Shown: positions 8,837-17,668, counted from the stretch's first letter. The stretch is DNA of 64,000 nt from Muribaculaceae bacterium (GCA_023667015.1 JAMPAX010000001.1:665051-729050), one strand, 5' to 3'. Translations and numbers: made by a program. Notes: generated by a model from the sequence alone, not told the origin.

Positions 8837-9987
8837 CTTTGCAGACTCCATACTATATCGTTTATGAGGAAAAACTCCGTCGCAATTTGGAGTTGATAAA
8901 GAGGGTAGAGTTTCTCGCAGGAGTAAAGATTATTATGGCTTTTAAGGCTAATGCTCTTTGGAAGACTTTCCCAATTATTTCTGAGTATATCAGTGCCTCT
9001 ACTGCCAGTTCGCTCAATGAGATGAAGCTTTCGCTGGAATATCTTGGCAATGACGTTCATGCCTATTGTCCTGTGTATACTGATACTACTTTCCCGGATT
9101 TTCTCGCCGGCTGTTCTCATATCACCTTCAATTCTCTTTCTCAGTTCAATAAATTCTATCCGCAGATTGAGGAGCATAATAAATTTGTAGCTTCGAATGG
9201 AGGGATGAGGGTGTCAGCAGGTTTGCGTGTTAATCCCCATTGTAGCATTGTGGAGACTGATATTTATAATCCATGTCTGCCGGGTTCTCGCTTTGGCGTG
9301 GAGGCTGACACTCTTGGCGACAAGTTGCCGGAGGGTATTGAGGGTCTCCATTTCCACGCTCTTTGTGAGAGTGATTCGCATGATTTGGAAAAGCTGCTCA
9401 ATGCTTTTGAGGAGCAATTCGGGAGGTATATTCCCGATTTGAAGTGGATCAATATGGGAGGTGGTCATCTGATGACTCGTAAGGGTTACGATATTGACCA
9501 TCTTGTGAAATTACTTAAGGATTTCAGCAGTCGTTATCCGGGAGTTCAGCTTATTATGGAGCCGGGATCGGCTTTTACTTGGCAGACGGGTGACTTGGTG
9601 ACATGTGTCCTCGATGTTGTTGAAAATGCCGGTATCAGAACGGCAATCATCGATGCTTCATTTGCCTGCCACATGCCTGATTGTCTTGAAATGCCTTATA
9701 GGCCGGCAATTACTGAGTCTCTGCCGGATGATGATACCTCCGGGTATGCATATCGTCTTGGTGGCAATTCGTGTCTTAGCGGAGACTATGTCGGCGACTG
9801 GCGATTCGCCAAGCCTCTCAAAGCCGGCGATAAGCTGACACTGCTCGATATGAACCATTATACTACGGTAAAGACCAACATGTTTAATGGTATCCAGCAT
9901 CCTTCAATATGGTTGCAACCCCTCTCCGGCACTCCGCGTCTGTTAAGGGAATATACCTACGAAGACTATCGCGAGCGTATGGACTAA
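8833..9987 (+). CDS. nspC: Carboxynorspermidine decarboxylase
   Basis: A PLP-dependent fold III decarboxylase forming spermidine or norspermidine from the carboxy-precursor. Seen: YYIVYEEKLRRNLE at the N-terminus, MAFKANALWKTFP carrying the PLP lysine, LRVNPHCS, SRFGV, GLHFHALCES, WINMGGGHLMTR, LIMEPGSAF and GNSCLSGDYVG. At 384 aa it is full length. ATGA overlap with the helicase gene suggests coupled translation. The partner carboxynorspermidine dehydrogenase is not in this window. Confidence 0.93.
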   Translation: MTLQTPYYIVYEEKLRRNLELIKRVEFLAGVKIIMAFKANALWKTFPIISEYISASTASSLNEMKLSLEYLGNDVHAYCPVYTDTTFPDFLAGCSHITFNSLSQFNKFYPQIEEHNKFVASNGGMRVSAGLRVNPHCSIVETDIYNPCLPGSRFGVEADTLGDKLPEGIEGLHFHALCESDSHDLEKLLNAFEEQFGRYIPDLKWINMGGGHLMTRKGYDIDHLVKLLKDFSSRYPGVQLIMEPGSAFTWQTGDLVTCVLDVVENAGIRTAIIDASFACHMPDCLEMPYRPAITESLPDDDTSGYAYRLGGNSCLSGDYVGDWRFAKPLKAGDKLTLLDMNHYTTVKTNMFNGIQHPSIWLQPLSGTPRLLREYTYEDYRERMD

Positions 9988-10014
9988 GTATGATTTAGTC
10001 GAATCAATTATTAG

Positions 10015-10150
10015 GTAACTACTCAGCCCTGACAAATCATACAACAATTGGGATGCACCAGGGTGCATCCTCCAATAAAAGCTTAGGAATCAAGTTAAAC
10101 GGATGCACCGTGGTGCTGCATCCCTACATTGAGGATCCGGTGAGTATGTG
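10015..10150 (+). repeat. Family 1 dispersed repeat, copy A (about 135 bp)
   Basis: It starts with GTAACTACTC and ends near GTGAGTATGTGG. Inside is a local 9-bp palindrome (GGATGCACC, AG, GGTGCATCC) and the block GCATCCCTACATTGAGGATC, which is shared with the other copies. It has the same orientation as copy B at 28.6 kb and is opposite to copy C at 40.5 kb. No coding sense; it lies between nspC and the orphan membrane ORF and supplies that ORF's first start codon. Confidence 0.7.
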
Positions 10151-10508
10151 GCGTATGATGTATAGTGATTTAACGAAATATATTGGTAGGTTTGAATCAT
10201 TGGTGATAAATCCAATTTTAAGAAATTGGATGTTTATTATTGCATTGATTTTCTACTGTATACAGCCTGCATTTAAATATTGTAGCGTAAATGGATACCC
10301 GTTAAAGCCTTTCTTAATTTACGACTTCTTCCTCTCGTTTCTTGTAGTATATATTATTTGTTTAGTCTCTGATTTACTGAAGTGCAGGGTAATTCTTGTC
10401 GTTGCAACGTCTGTATTTGCTCTGGTATCTGCTTTTCTGTTGATGTTCCATCTGTTAATAATCTTATATAATTATGGAAAAGATAGCAAGTTTTACTATA
10501 AATCATGA
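10146..10508 (+). pseudogene. Orphan membrane-domain ORF, probably a truncated gene
   Basis: 120 aa with three strong hydrophobic stretches (NWMFIIALIFYCIQPAF, YDFFLSFLVVYIICLVSD, ILVVATSVFALVSAFLLMF) and a short ending ILYNYGKDSKFYYKS. No soluble domain follows. The layout, helices then ILYNYG, resembles the N-terminal membrane part of EptA-like phosphoethanolamine transferases, two of which lie at 54.5 and 61.1 kb; that link is inference. Its first ATG lies in the end of a repeat element, and the frame overlaps the first 35 bases of luxS. I read it as a remnant whose catalytic domain was deleted; a genuine small membrane protein is the alternative. Confidence 0.45.
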
Positions 10509-10947
10509 AGTTCTTGACCCGGGTATTTATGTCAGTCGCAAGGATGTTACTCCCGCCGGCGATTGTATCACCACTTTTGACATCCGCATGACCCGTCCAA
10601 ACCGTGAGGCTGCCCTAACCCCTGAAGCTCTACATGCTATGGAACATTTGATAGCTACTTTCCTAAGGAATCATCCGGTGTGGAAGGAGAAAGTAGTCTA
10701 TTGGGGGCCTATGGGCTGTTGCACAGGAAATTATCTACTTATGCAAGGCGACCTCAAAAGTGAGAATATTGTAGACCTCATTCGAGAGGCGATGACATTT
10801 GTCGCAGAATTTGAAGGAGAGATACCAGGAGCTACCCCTCGTGACTGCGGCAATTACTCATACATGGATCTTCGGGAAGCCAAGGCAGCTGCAAAAAAAT
10901 TTCTATCCGAAGACCTAACCAACCCCATACTGACCTACCCGGTATAG
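10474..10947 (+). CDS. luxS: S-ribosylhomocysteine lyase
   Basis: Cleaves S-ribosylhomocysteine to homocysteine and DPD, the precursor of autoinducer-2, in the activated methyl cycle. Seen: HAMEH (His54, Glu57, His58) and Cys125 in PRDCGNYSYMD as the metal ligands and catalytic base, and MGCCTGNYL with the conserved catalytic Cys at 82. At 157 aa it is full length. The family usually has Arg after that Cys (GCRTG); here it is a second Cys. It starts inside the end of the preceding membrane ORF, in another frame. A strong hairpin follows at 11026. Confidence 0.95.
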   Translation: MEKIASFTINHEVLDPGIYVSRKDVTPAGDCITTFDIRMTRPNREAALTPEALHAMEHLIATFLRNHPVWKEKVVYWGPMGCCTGNYLLMQGDLKSENIVDLIREAMTFVAEFEGEIPGATPRDCGNYSYMDLREAKAAAKKFLSEDLTNPILTYPV

Positions 10948-11025
10948 TTCACAGTATCACATTGTTCGACTGTGTAATTATTTGTATCATTATTAGAGGC
11001 GTCCCGCTTGTGCTATTAAATAAAA

Positions 11026-11055
11026 ATCGTCTCTCTATTTGCTTAGAGAGACGAT
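11026..11055. terminator. Hairpin between luxS and a convergent small gene
   Basis: An 11-bp perfect stem ATCGTCTCTCT / AGAGAGACGAT with an 8-base loop, preceded by AAAAA, between two convergent genes. It is likely a two-way terminator; the U-run is better in the leftward direction. Confidence 0.7.
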
Positions 11056-11088
11056 ACTTAACAAGCTTGGTATTTCAGCCTTAGGCTT

Positions 11089-11247
11089 TTATTCCTTGCG
11101 TTCCTTGATGGCTTTGTGGACTCTGTGTACTTCGTCCACCAACAAAAAGGCGGCCGCTACGGATGCAGCATGCAGGGCCAGTTTGATAATCTTGAAACAA
11201 AGCTTTTCAGCATGATGCTTGTTGCAATGATGGTGTGTCAATTCCAT
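11089..11247 (-). CDS. Small His-rich single-helix membrane protein
   Basis: 52 aa: MELTHHHCNKHHAEKL, then a hydrophobic helix (LALHAASVAAAFLLVDEV) and a charged end (HKAIKERKE). The reading frame extends upstream to 11460, but that extension overlaps lipA and reads as antisense, so the internal ATG is preferred. The N-terminal cluster of six His and one Cys could bind metal; that is inference. Not recognised as a named family. It is divergent from lipA and convergent with luxS. Confidence 0.55.
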   Translation of the reverse strand: MELTHHHCNKHHAEKLCFKIIKLALHAASVAAAFLLVDEVHRVHKAIKERKE

Positions 11248-11317
11248 AGTGATGTAAATTAAGAGTGTTTTGTGTGTTTCTTTTTCATCTTTATTAACGC
11301 ATGAATATCCCTTTAAG

Positions 11318-11349
11318 TTTGGGGATTTCTGAGCTTTCTTGTAATTTTG
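11318..11349 (+). promoter_or_regulatory. Predicted promoter of lipAB
   Basis: TTTG, a 20-base spacer and TAATTTTG. Its -7 box ends 4 bases before the first in-frame ATG (11354), so transcription should start at or just after that codon. This favours the next ATG at 11396, or leaderless translation. Confidence 0.75.
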
Positions 11350-11395
11350 CAGTATGGAAAAGTTCCAAACCTCTAAATCTAAAATATCTTCAGGC

Positions 11396-12289
11396 ATGGA
11401 AACTGATGTGGTAACTGCAACTCCTAATGATAATTCTATAAAAGCTGATTTCCGACACAAACCGGAATGGTTGAAAATTAAACTGCCCCGTGGATTTAAA
11501 ACTTCTCAAGTGGTGGGTCTTCTCAATGAGAAGGGGCTTCATACGATATGTTCCTCCGGTATGTGCCCGAATCGTGGCGAATGCTGGGGCGCCGGAACTG
11601 CTACGTTTATGATTGGCGGTGATATCTGTACGCGGGGATGCCGCTTCTGCAATGTGAAAACAGGCATTCCTAATCCTCTCGACGAGAAGGAAATCACTGA
11701 TATCGTTAGCTCTATTAAAGACCTAAAACTTAAACATGTTGTCCTTACTTCCGTAGACCGTGATGATCTTCCCGATTTGGGTGCCGGTCATTGGGTGAAG
11801 ATGATTCGTGCTATTAAGGAGGCATGCCCGGAAGTCACTATGGAGGTTCTCATCCCTGACTTCCAGGGTAGAATGGATCTTGTAGATATGGTCATTGAGG
11901 CTGGTCCGGAGGTTATTTCCCACAATATGGAGACGGTACGCAGACTTACACCGAAGGTGCGCAGTCGTGCCACCTATGATTGCTCACTTTCCGTAATTAA
12001 GCATATTGCCGAAAGTGGTATCCGATCTAAGAGTGGTATCATGTTGGGACTTGGTGAAACCCCGGAGGAAATCCTCGAGACGATGGACGATCTGCGTAAT
12101 GTCGGTTGTGAGGTTATGACCATAGGCCAGTATCTACAGCCTACTAAGAGTCATTACCCTGTGCAAGAGTATGTCACCCCTGCGACGTTTGCTTCCTATG
12201 CAGAGGAAGGACGTCGTCGCGGCTTCCGCCATATTGAGAGTAGCCCGATGGTTCGTTCAAGTTATCATGCGGAGAAGCATCTTTTATGA
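11396..12289 (+). CDS. lipA: Lipoyl synthase
   Basis: Radical-SAM enzyme that inserts two sulfurs into octanoyl chains on lipoyl-dependent proteins. Seen: auxiliary cluster cysteines CSSGMCPNRGEC, the radical SAM motif CTRGCRFC, then TSVDRDDLPDLGAGHW, SHNMETV, KSGIMLGLGE, MTIGQYLQP and the C-terminal VRSSYHAE. The start follows from the promoter position; 11354 would add 14 poorly conserved residues (MEKFQTSKSKISSG). 297 aa. The stop overlaps the lipB start (ATGA), so both are made from one message. Confidence 0.93.
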   Translation: METDVVTATPNDNSIKADFRHKPEWLKIKLPRGFKTSQVVGLLNEKGLHTICSSGMCPNRGECWGAGTATFMIGGDICTRGCRFCNVKTGIPNPLDEKEITDIVSSIKDLKLKHVVLTSVDRDDLPDLGAGHWVKMIRAIKEACPEVTMEVLIPDFQGRMDLVDMVIEAGPEVISHNMETVRRLTPKVRSRATYDCSLSVIKHIAESGIRSKSGIMLGLGETPEEILETMDDLRNVGCEVMTIGQYLQPTKSHYPVQEYVTPATFASYAEEGRRRGFRHIESSPMVRSSYHAEKHLL

Positions 12290-12954
12290 TTGAAATACGC
12301 GATTTGCACACAATGCCCTATCGCGAGGCTTGGGCATTGCAAAAAATTCTGCATGAAGAATTAAAGACTGCAAAGAAGGAGGGGAGAACTCCTTCTACTG
12401 AATATCTTCTTCTGACAGAACACCCGGCAGTACTGACAATGGGTAAGCATGCCCACCGCGAGAATCTTCTCGCCACAGAGCAACACTTGCAGAGTCTAGG
12501 TATAGAATGCATACCGATTGAGAGGGGAGGTGATATCACATATCATGGACCCGGACAGCTTGTGGGTTATCCTATTATCGACCTTGAGAAACATCATTTA
12601 GGGGTCAAAGACTATGTCCATCTAATAGAGGAAACCGTAATCCGTACCATCCTCCCTTATGGGATCAAGGGAGAGCGTGTGGAGGGTGCTTCGGGCGTTT
12701 GGATTGACGCCGGTACCCCCCGTGAGCGTAAGATATGCGCTTTGGGTGTGAAGTGTAGCAGATTTGTTACTATGCATGGACTGGCTCTGAATGTCAACAC
12801 CAACATGAGTGGTTTTTCACTGATAAATCCTTGTGGTTTTATCGACAAGGGTGTGACCTCCATGCAAATGGAACTTGGCGAATCTATAGATTTCGATAAG
12901 GTTAAATTCGAACTCGCGGAAATTTTTATTGGTCTTTTGAAAGCAGGTATCTAA
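12286..12954 (+). CDS. lipB: Octanoyltransferase
   Basis: Moves the octanoyl group from acyl carrier protein to lipoyl domains, providing the substrate for LipA. Seen: ERGGDITYHGPGQLVGYPI, VEGASGVWI, ICALGVKCSRFVTMHGLALN with the catalytic Lys, and INPCGF with the acyl-accepting Cys. 222 aa. It is translationally coupled to lipA by ATGA. Its last 29 bases overlap the convergent flavodoxin/ferredoxin gene, so no separate terminator fits between them. Confidence 0.94.
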   Translation: MIEIRDLHTMPYREAWALQKILHEELKTAKKEGRTPSTEYLLLTEHPAVLTMGKHAHRENLLATEQHLQSLGIECIPIERGGDITYHGPGQLVGYPIIDLEKHHLGVKDYVHLIEETVIRTILPYGIKGERVEGASGVWIDAGTPRERKICALGVKCSRFVTMHGLALNVNTNMSGFSLINPCGFIDKGVTSMQMELGESIDFDKVKFELAEIFIGLLKAGI

Positions 12955-13738
12955 TTCCTGATGGGCAAAGGTACTGACCCTTTTTCTCCGTGATGCGCCC
13001 ATATTCTATAGCATGGCCGGGACAGATATGGTAGCACGCCAAGCAGCTAAGACATTTATCCCCCCATTTGGGATGATTCCCGACAAGGGTAATATTCTTG
13101 ACAGGGCAGATCCTTGCACACCTGCCGCAGCCGATGCATTCTTGGGTCCATCGCCATTTTCTCGGGAAGATTCCCCATTTCTTGAAAAGGGGGTAGATGC
13201 ATGTTGTCTTGAACTTTGCAAGTCTTCCTTTTGTGAAATCGAATTCATAGATGCCTTCTCTGAGTGCACTTACTATATGATGGATACGAACCGGAGTACT
13301 ATTGATTTTCTTGGTCTCAACTTCTTTCGAATCTACGTTGAATCCCGGGAGTAGTACGTAGTTGTTGGGCATGATAACACTCCATCCTGCCGCCGGCTCA
13401 ATACCGCGTTGAGCCAATGCCTTTCGTATAATCTCCGGCGCCATCCCTGTTTCATCGCCGCAGGTCAATACTACCCATACCTTATTATTCCTCATTGTGC
13501 TGACTGTATCGTCATTGAGGTTCTGTATGAATTTGAGTACTATAGGAGGTATGCCCCATGAGTATACCGGACATACAATGCCAATACCATGTTCGTCTCG
13601 TTCTCCCTCTTGGCGAGCTTCTCCAATGAATGTTTCCGGATCTATTGAGGGTATGAAGTGTAAGTCAGTATTGAGTCCATCTGCTAAGAGCTTGGCGGCA
13701 TAGGCGGAGTTTCCGGTTCCGGAGTAGTAGAATATCAT
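12926..13738 (-). CDS. EFR1-type flavodoxin / two-[4Fe-4S] ferredoxin fusion
   Basis: 270 aa. N-terminal flavodoxin-like FMN fold (MIFYYSGTGNSAYAAKLLADGL; CPVYSWGIPPIV) and a C-terminal double cluster domain with CIGCGRCARICPVKN and CLSCLACYHICPGHA, each CxxCxxCxxxCP. Such EFR1 family proteins are cytoplasmic electron carriers of unknown partner. The 3' end overlaps lipB on the other strand, and holA starts 25 bases upstream in the same direction, so it may be the last gene of the holA transcript. Confidence 0.85.
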   Translation of the reverse strand: MIFYYSGTGNSAYAAKLLADGLNTDLHFIPSIDPETFIGEARQEGERDEHGIGIVCPVYSWGIPPIVLKFIQNLNDDTVSTMRNNKVWVVLTCGDETGMAPEIIRKALAQRGIEPAAGWSVIMPNNYVLLPGFNVDSKEVETKKINSTPVRIHHIVSALREGIYEFDFTKGRLAKFKTTCIYPLFKKWGIFPRKWRWTQECIGCGRCARICPVKNITLVGNHPKWGDKCLSCLACYHICPGHAIEYGRITEKKGQYLCPSGIRYLLSKDQ

Positions 13739-13763
13739 TTGAATTGATGAGTTGATGAGGTTT

Positions 13764-14801
13764 TCAGACTGTACAGATCTTGAAGATTAATTCTCGGAGT
13801 AGTTCAAACTCATTGGCTACGGAGCCTATTCCTTTGCTGCGACGATCAAAATCGGCTATGGCTGAGATTATCATTAAGCACTGGTTGAGATTGAAGTTTG
13901 CCATAGCTGTCCTTATATCTCTGAGAGCAAAGCTGTTTTTGAGGTTTAGTACTTGGGATATATTCTGGTCAGATTTGTCGCGTTCGAGTTGTGCTATTAC
14001 TATCTTCTGGAAGTAGCTGAAGATTGTAGCTGTTGTGACTACTGTTGGATTCTGATTCGGACTGCGGCTGAAGAATTCTACTATCTTCATAGCCTTGGAA
14101 TAGTTGCGAACAGCAAGAGCGTTGGTAAGTTCAAAATTGTTGAAGACCTTACTGATTCCGATATTCTCTTCTATCATATCGGGGGTAATCCTATTGAGCT
14201 TTCCGTTGCAGGCCACCATCAGCTTGTCTATTTCTGAGAACAATTTTGACAAGTCCAATCCTACAGATTCCACCAGTAGCTGCAATGCCTTGTCTTCAAT
14301 ACTTATTTTCTTAGCTGTACAGTAGTCGCGAATCGGTTCCGAGATCTGGTAATCACGAAGTTTCGAACTCTTAAAGATTATTCCCCCGGCTGCATTGATA
14401 GCTTTCGTTGCAGCGGCATTCAGTGGAGATTCTTCTCCTTTATATACGATTACCAGCACGGTAGTTGATGTAGGCTGTTTAAAGTAGGGGAGGAGCTTCT
14501 CTATCTGAGCTTTAGCTCGCTCCATAGTCTGAGCCTCTTTCAATACTACCAATCGTCTTGGCGACATCATGGGAAATTGGCGTGCACTTGCTTCTACCAT
14601 CTCTGCTGTGGAGTCTGACCCGTAGAGGATGTCGGCATTGAAATCCGTGTCTGCTTCTTCTACTACTGTTGCCTCAAGCATGTCGCAGAGCTTGTCAAGG
14701 TAGTATGGCTCATCGCCACATAGTATATATATGGGGGCGATAGTACCTTTCTTTATTGCATTTAAGATTTCTCTGAATGTAGAGTCTGACTTTTTTGCCA
14801 T
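13764..14801 (-). CDS. holA: DNA polymerase III subunit delta
   Basis: Clamp-loader subunit that opens the beta sliding clamp. Seen: an N-terminal delta domain typical of the family (APIYILCGDEPYYLDKLCDML), FPMMSPRRLVVLKEAQTM, LVIVYKGEE, a middle IRDYCTAKKISIEDKAL and a C-terminal helical collar region. 345 aa, full length. It lies 29 bases after the CPBP protease gene on the same strand. Confidence 0.88.
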   Translation of the reverse strand: MAKKSDSTFREILNAIKKGTIAPIYILCGDEPYYLDKLCDMLEATVVEEADTDFNADILYGSDSTAEMVEASARQFPMMSPRRLVVLKEAQTMERAKAQIEKLLPYFKQPTSTTVLVIVYKGEESPLNAAATKAINAAGGIIFKSSKLRDYQISEPIRDYCTAKKISIEDKALQLLVESVGLDLSKLFSEIDKLMVACNGKLNRITPDMIEENIGISKVFNNFELTNALAVRNYSKAMKIVEFFSRSPNQNPTVVTTATIFSYFQKIVIAQLERDKSDQNISQVLNLKNSFALRDIRTAMANFNLNQCLMIISAIADFDRRSKGIGSVANEFELLRELIFKICTV

Positions 14802-14830
14802 GGTGAGTTGTGTGAATTGTCGAGTTTATA

Positions 14831-15748
14831 TCAGTTTTGCCGATGATGAAAGAAAATTCTACGACAATATTTCATGAATACTATGAAGAGGAATGTGCTG
14901 GCGATGGCAATCCAGGGGATTCCGCTTTCGGCTACTCCCCATGTTTCGGGATTTTGATGGTTGATTCCTCGAGCAGCGAGCCAGAAAAAGAGCACGACAA
15001 CGGAGTTGTTGAGGGTATGCGCGAATATTGAAGTCCATAGTGATGAAGTCCAGGTCAGTAGATATCCGAACCAAGCTCCGAGCAACAGTCGCGGCACAAA
15101 TCCGAAAAACTGGAAGTGTACTGTTGAAAAGATAATGGCAGCTGTCCAGATTGCCAGATGCTTTCTGCCTGACAACCCGATGATTCTTTGTAATGCCCCG
15201 CGAAACAGCAGTTCTTCACAAATACCGGTCAGCAGGCCTACTATCAGTAATCCGGCGATGAGGGTGGAGATTTCCGGATTGTCAAGCATTCTTGTGGTGA
15301 TCTCTGCTCCGGCATCTTCCATATTGCGCATCGTATGTTCGAGTGAAGACATGGATTCCGGAAGCTTCATCTGCAGGTTCCAGTAGATTATCTGATTCAT
15401 TGCCGGAGTTGCGATGATATATGCCAACAACACTCCGACTATTGGTCGCCAACCTGAGGGAGAGGTGAGGGCTGTAAACTTCAGAGGTTTTTTGTTGAAG
15501 ACTCTTACAGATATAAGTGCCGTAGCTCCAAAAGCAAAGATACATTGAAGGGCAACCCCTAAAAAAAGTGATAGTCGCGAATCCGCCCCAAGAGATGATT
15601 GCAGTGAATAGGAGAGGATAGAACAGCCGAAGAGCATACAGAAGAATACCCCCAGCAGGACTATCAGCCGCATTCCTACTCCGGAAATCCTGTCTGAGTA
15701 TGTCTCTACCTTAGATATTGGCTTGTCTGATTCTAATTTTGGTGTCAA
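14831..15748 (-). CDS. CPBP family intramembrane metalloprotease
   Basis: 305 aa, about eight hydrophobic segments. The Abi/CPBP motifs are present: GICEELLFRGAL (EExxxR) near residue 185, then STVHFQFFGFVPRLLLGAWFG and WTSIFAHTLNN with the His/Asn residues of the active site. In bacteria these are CAAX-type proteases or uncharacterised membrane peptidases; the substrate is unknown. It lies between lptB (52 bases) and holA (29 bases) on the same strand, probably one transcript. Confidence 0.87.
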   Translation of the reverse strand: MTPKLESDKPISKVETYSDRISGVGMRLIVLLGVFFCMLFGCSILSYSLQSSLGADSRLSLFLGVALQCIFAFGATALISVRVFNKKPLKFTALTSPSGWRPIVGVLLAYIIATPAMNQIIYWNLQMKLPESMSSLEHTMRNMEDAGAEITTRMLDNPEISTLIAGLLIVGLLTGICEELLFRGALQRIIGLSGRKHLAIWTAAIIFSTVHFQFFGFVPRLLLGAWFGYLLTWTSSLWTSIFAHTLNNSVVVLFFWLAARGINHQNPETWGVAESGIPWIAIASTFLFIVFMKYCRRIFFHHRQN

Positions 15749-15800
15749 TACTAATATTGTTGTGTATTCAACTATTTTAGGTCCTATCTTGCTAAAGGTT

Positions 15801-16712
15801 TTATATATCTGTGAAGTGCTTCCTTCGGAAGATGAAGTTCTGACCTAAGTACTTCTCGCGAACTATGGGATTTTCGGAGAGTTCTTCGCTGGTACCCTGG
15901 AAGAGAATCTTGCCCTCGAAGAGTAGATATGCTCTGTCGGTGATACTCAGCGTTTCCGGTGCGTTGTGGTCGGTGATGAGTATGCCAATGTTTTTCTCTT
16001 TGAGCTTATATACTATCTTCTGAATATCTTCTACCGCAATAGGGTCGACACCGGCAAAGGGCTCGTCGAGCATGATGAATTTAGGATTGATGGCAAGACA
16101 GCGTGCTATCTCCGTGCGTCGTCGTTCTCCACCCGAAAGTTGGTCGCCGAGACTTTTCCTAACTTTCTCCAGTCGGAATTCGGATATAAGGCTCTCCAGC
16201 TTCTCTATCTGTTCCTCTTTCGACATTTTCGTCATCTCCAGAACTGAGCGGATGTTGTTCTCAACGCTGAGTTTGCGGAATACGCTCGGCTCCTGAGCAA
16301 GATATCCGATGCCGAGTTGTGCACGCTTGTATACCGGGAGTTTGGTGATGTCAATATCGTCTAAGAAGATCCTTCCGCCATTGGGGGTGATAAGGCCTAC
16401 GGTCATATAGAAAGTAGTGGTCTTTCCGGCTCCATTGGGGCCGAGAAGTCCTACGATTTCTCCTTGGGTAACATCGATTGAAACATGATTAGCAACAGTT
16501 CGCTTGCCGTAGCGCTTCACGAGGTTGTCGGTGCGCAACACCCCCTTTACGGGAATCTTCTCAGTCTCTTTCACGTCAAGCTCTTCTCCATCGGGGAGTG
16601 CGTATTCCGACTCTGAGGTAATGGTCAGCTCCTGCATGTCGGGAACTTTCCCTCCCTCCGGTTCTGTTGCGGATGGTGCCTCCGGCAGTTTCTTTCTTGA
16701 GAATATGCTCAT
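15801..16712 (-). CDS. lptB: LPS export ABC transporter ATP-binding protein
   Basis: ATPase that powers LPS transport with LptF/LptG. Seen: GPNGAGKTT (Walker A), [18 protein letters not shown] (Q-loop region), [16 protein letters not shown] (signature), [13 protein letters not shown] (Walker B) and [10 protein letters not shown] (switch His). 303 aa, longer than the usual 240 because of a roughly 60-residue acidic N-terminal extension ([20 protein letters not shown]...). The ATG chosen overlaps the udk stop as ATGA; an in-frame start eight codons upstream lies inside udk. Confidence 0.92.
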   Translation of the reverse strand: MSIFSRKKLPEAPSATEPEGGKVPDMQELTITSESEYALPDGEELDVKETEKIPVKGVLRTDNLVKRYGKRTVANHVSIDVTQGEIVGLLGPNGAGKTTTFYMTVGLITPNGGRIFLDDIDITKLPVYKRAQLGIGYLAQEPSVFRKLSVENNIRSVLEMTKMSKEEQIEKLESLISEFRLEKVRKSLGDQLSGGERRRTEIARCLAINPKFIMLDEPFAGVDPIAVEDIQKIVYKLKEKNIGILITDHNAPETLSITDRAYLLFEGKILFQGTSEELSENPIVREKYLGQNFIFRRKHFTDI

Positions 16713-17344
16713 TTGCAACTTTTGTTTGATTTCCAAGAGGGGAGAAGGGAGCGGATGTAGTCGGTCAGCAGTTTTACAGCTACCTTATTATGACCACCCT
16801 GGGGCACGATTAGATCAGCATATCGTTTGGAGGGCTCGATGTAGAGTTCGTGCATCGGCTTGAGGGTATCCTGATATCTGTCTATTACCATCTGAGGGGT
16901 ACGTCCGCGCTCTATGCAGTCTCGATGTATCACTCGTATCAGACGTTCGTCGGCATCGGCATCTACGAATACTTTGACGTCGAGCATGTCGCGCAGATGC
17001 TTGTCGGTGAGCACTAAAATTCCCTCTACCACTACAACTTCGCGAGGCTCGATATGAATCGTTTCCTTAAGTCTTGAGCATGTGATGAAATCATAGGTAG
17101 GCATCTCGATGCTTTTACCCTCCTTAAGCATCTCAAGCTGATGGGTCAGCAAGGTCCATTCTATGGAGGCCGGCTCGTCATAGTTCATCTTCAGACGTTC
17201 CTCAAGAGGGATATGAGCATTATCATTATAATAGCAGTCTTGCGGCATGATGGCAACTTCCTCTGCCGGAAGACTTTCTATAATTTTTCTCACCACTGTT
17301 GACTTGCCGGATCCGGTTCCGCCGGCGATACCTATCACTATCAT
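16709..17344 (-). CDS. udk: Uridine kinase
   Basis: Phosphorylates uridine and cytidine in pyrimidine salvage. Seen: [17 protein letters not shown] (Walker A), [54 protein letters not shown] and [11 protein letters not shown]. 211 aa, normal. First gene of a leftward run udk-lptB-CPBP-holA with ATGA coupling to lptB. A perfect promoter lies 25 bases upstream. Confidence 0.94.
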   Translation of the reverse strand: MIVIGIAGGTGSGKSTVVRKIIESLPAEEVAIMPQDCYYNDNAHIPLEERLKMNYDEPASIEWTLLTHQLEMLKEGKSIEMPTYDFITCSRLKETIHIEPREVVVVEGILVLTDKHLRDMLDVKVFVDADADERLIRVIHRDCIERGRTPQMVIDRYQDTLKPMHELYIEPSKRYADLIVPQGGHNKVAVKLLTDYIRSLLPSWKSNKSCK

Positions 17345-17369
17345 GTTGTCTCGATTTTATCTATTTCCA

Positions 17370-17401
17370 CAAAATTAACAATCTTTGACCATTCTGCCAA
17401 A
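17370..17401 (-). promoter_or_regulatory. Predicted promoter of the udk-lptB run
   Basis: On the reverse strand: TTTG, 20 bases, TAATTTTG, an exact match to the Bacteroidetes consensus. Confidence 0.75.
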
Positions 17402-17418
17402 TCTAATACATCTCATAA

Positions 17419-17492
17419 TAACTATTCAGATATTTCAGTCCTAATGCATGGATGTACCATAATGCATCAGTTCTTCCGTTTTTCTCCAAAAA
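17419..17492. repeat. Degenerate partial copy of family 1 (copy D)
   Basis: TAACTATTCAG, then GGATGTACC, ATGCATCAG and CCGTTTTTC in the order and spacing seen in copies B and C (AACTATTC, GGATGTACC, TGCATC, CCGTTTTCC). The right half is not recognisable. This is the weakest assignment of the family. It occupies part of the 324-base divergent gap before mlaE, in which I found no clear promoter for mlaE. Confidence 0.4.
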
Positions 17493-17668
17493 TACCTAAT
17501 TTTTAGTCTATGTAAGAAAATTGTTGTCCTCTTTTACCATTTGTCAACCAATTGGGGCTCTTCATTTGTTCTTTTTTTGTTAACTTTACGCTCCGTATTA
17601 ATGTCTCATGATGGTAATTCTTTTACTGCATAAGGACAATTCGTATATAATCAATAGATTAGCCCAAA

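Noticed and set aside
11248..11460. Upstream extension of the His-rich mini-protein to 123 aa
   Set aside because: The extension is antisense to lipA and lacks protein-like features; the internal ATG gives a natural small membrane protein.
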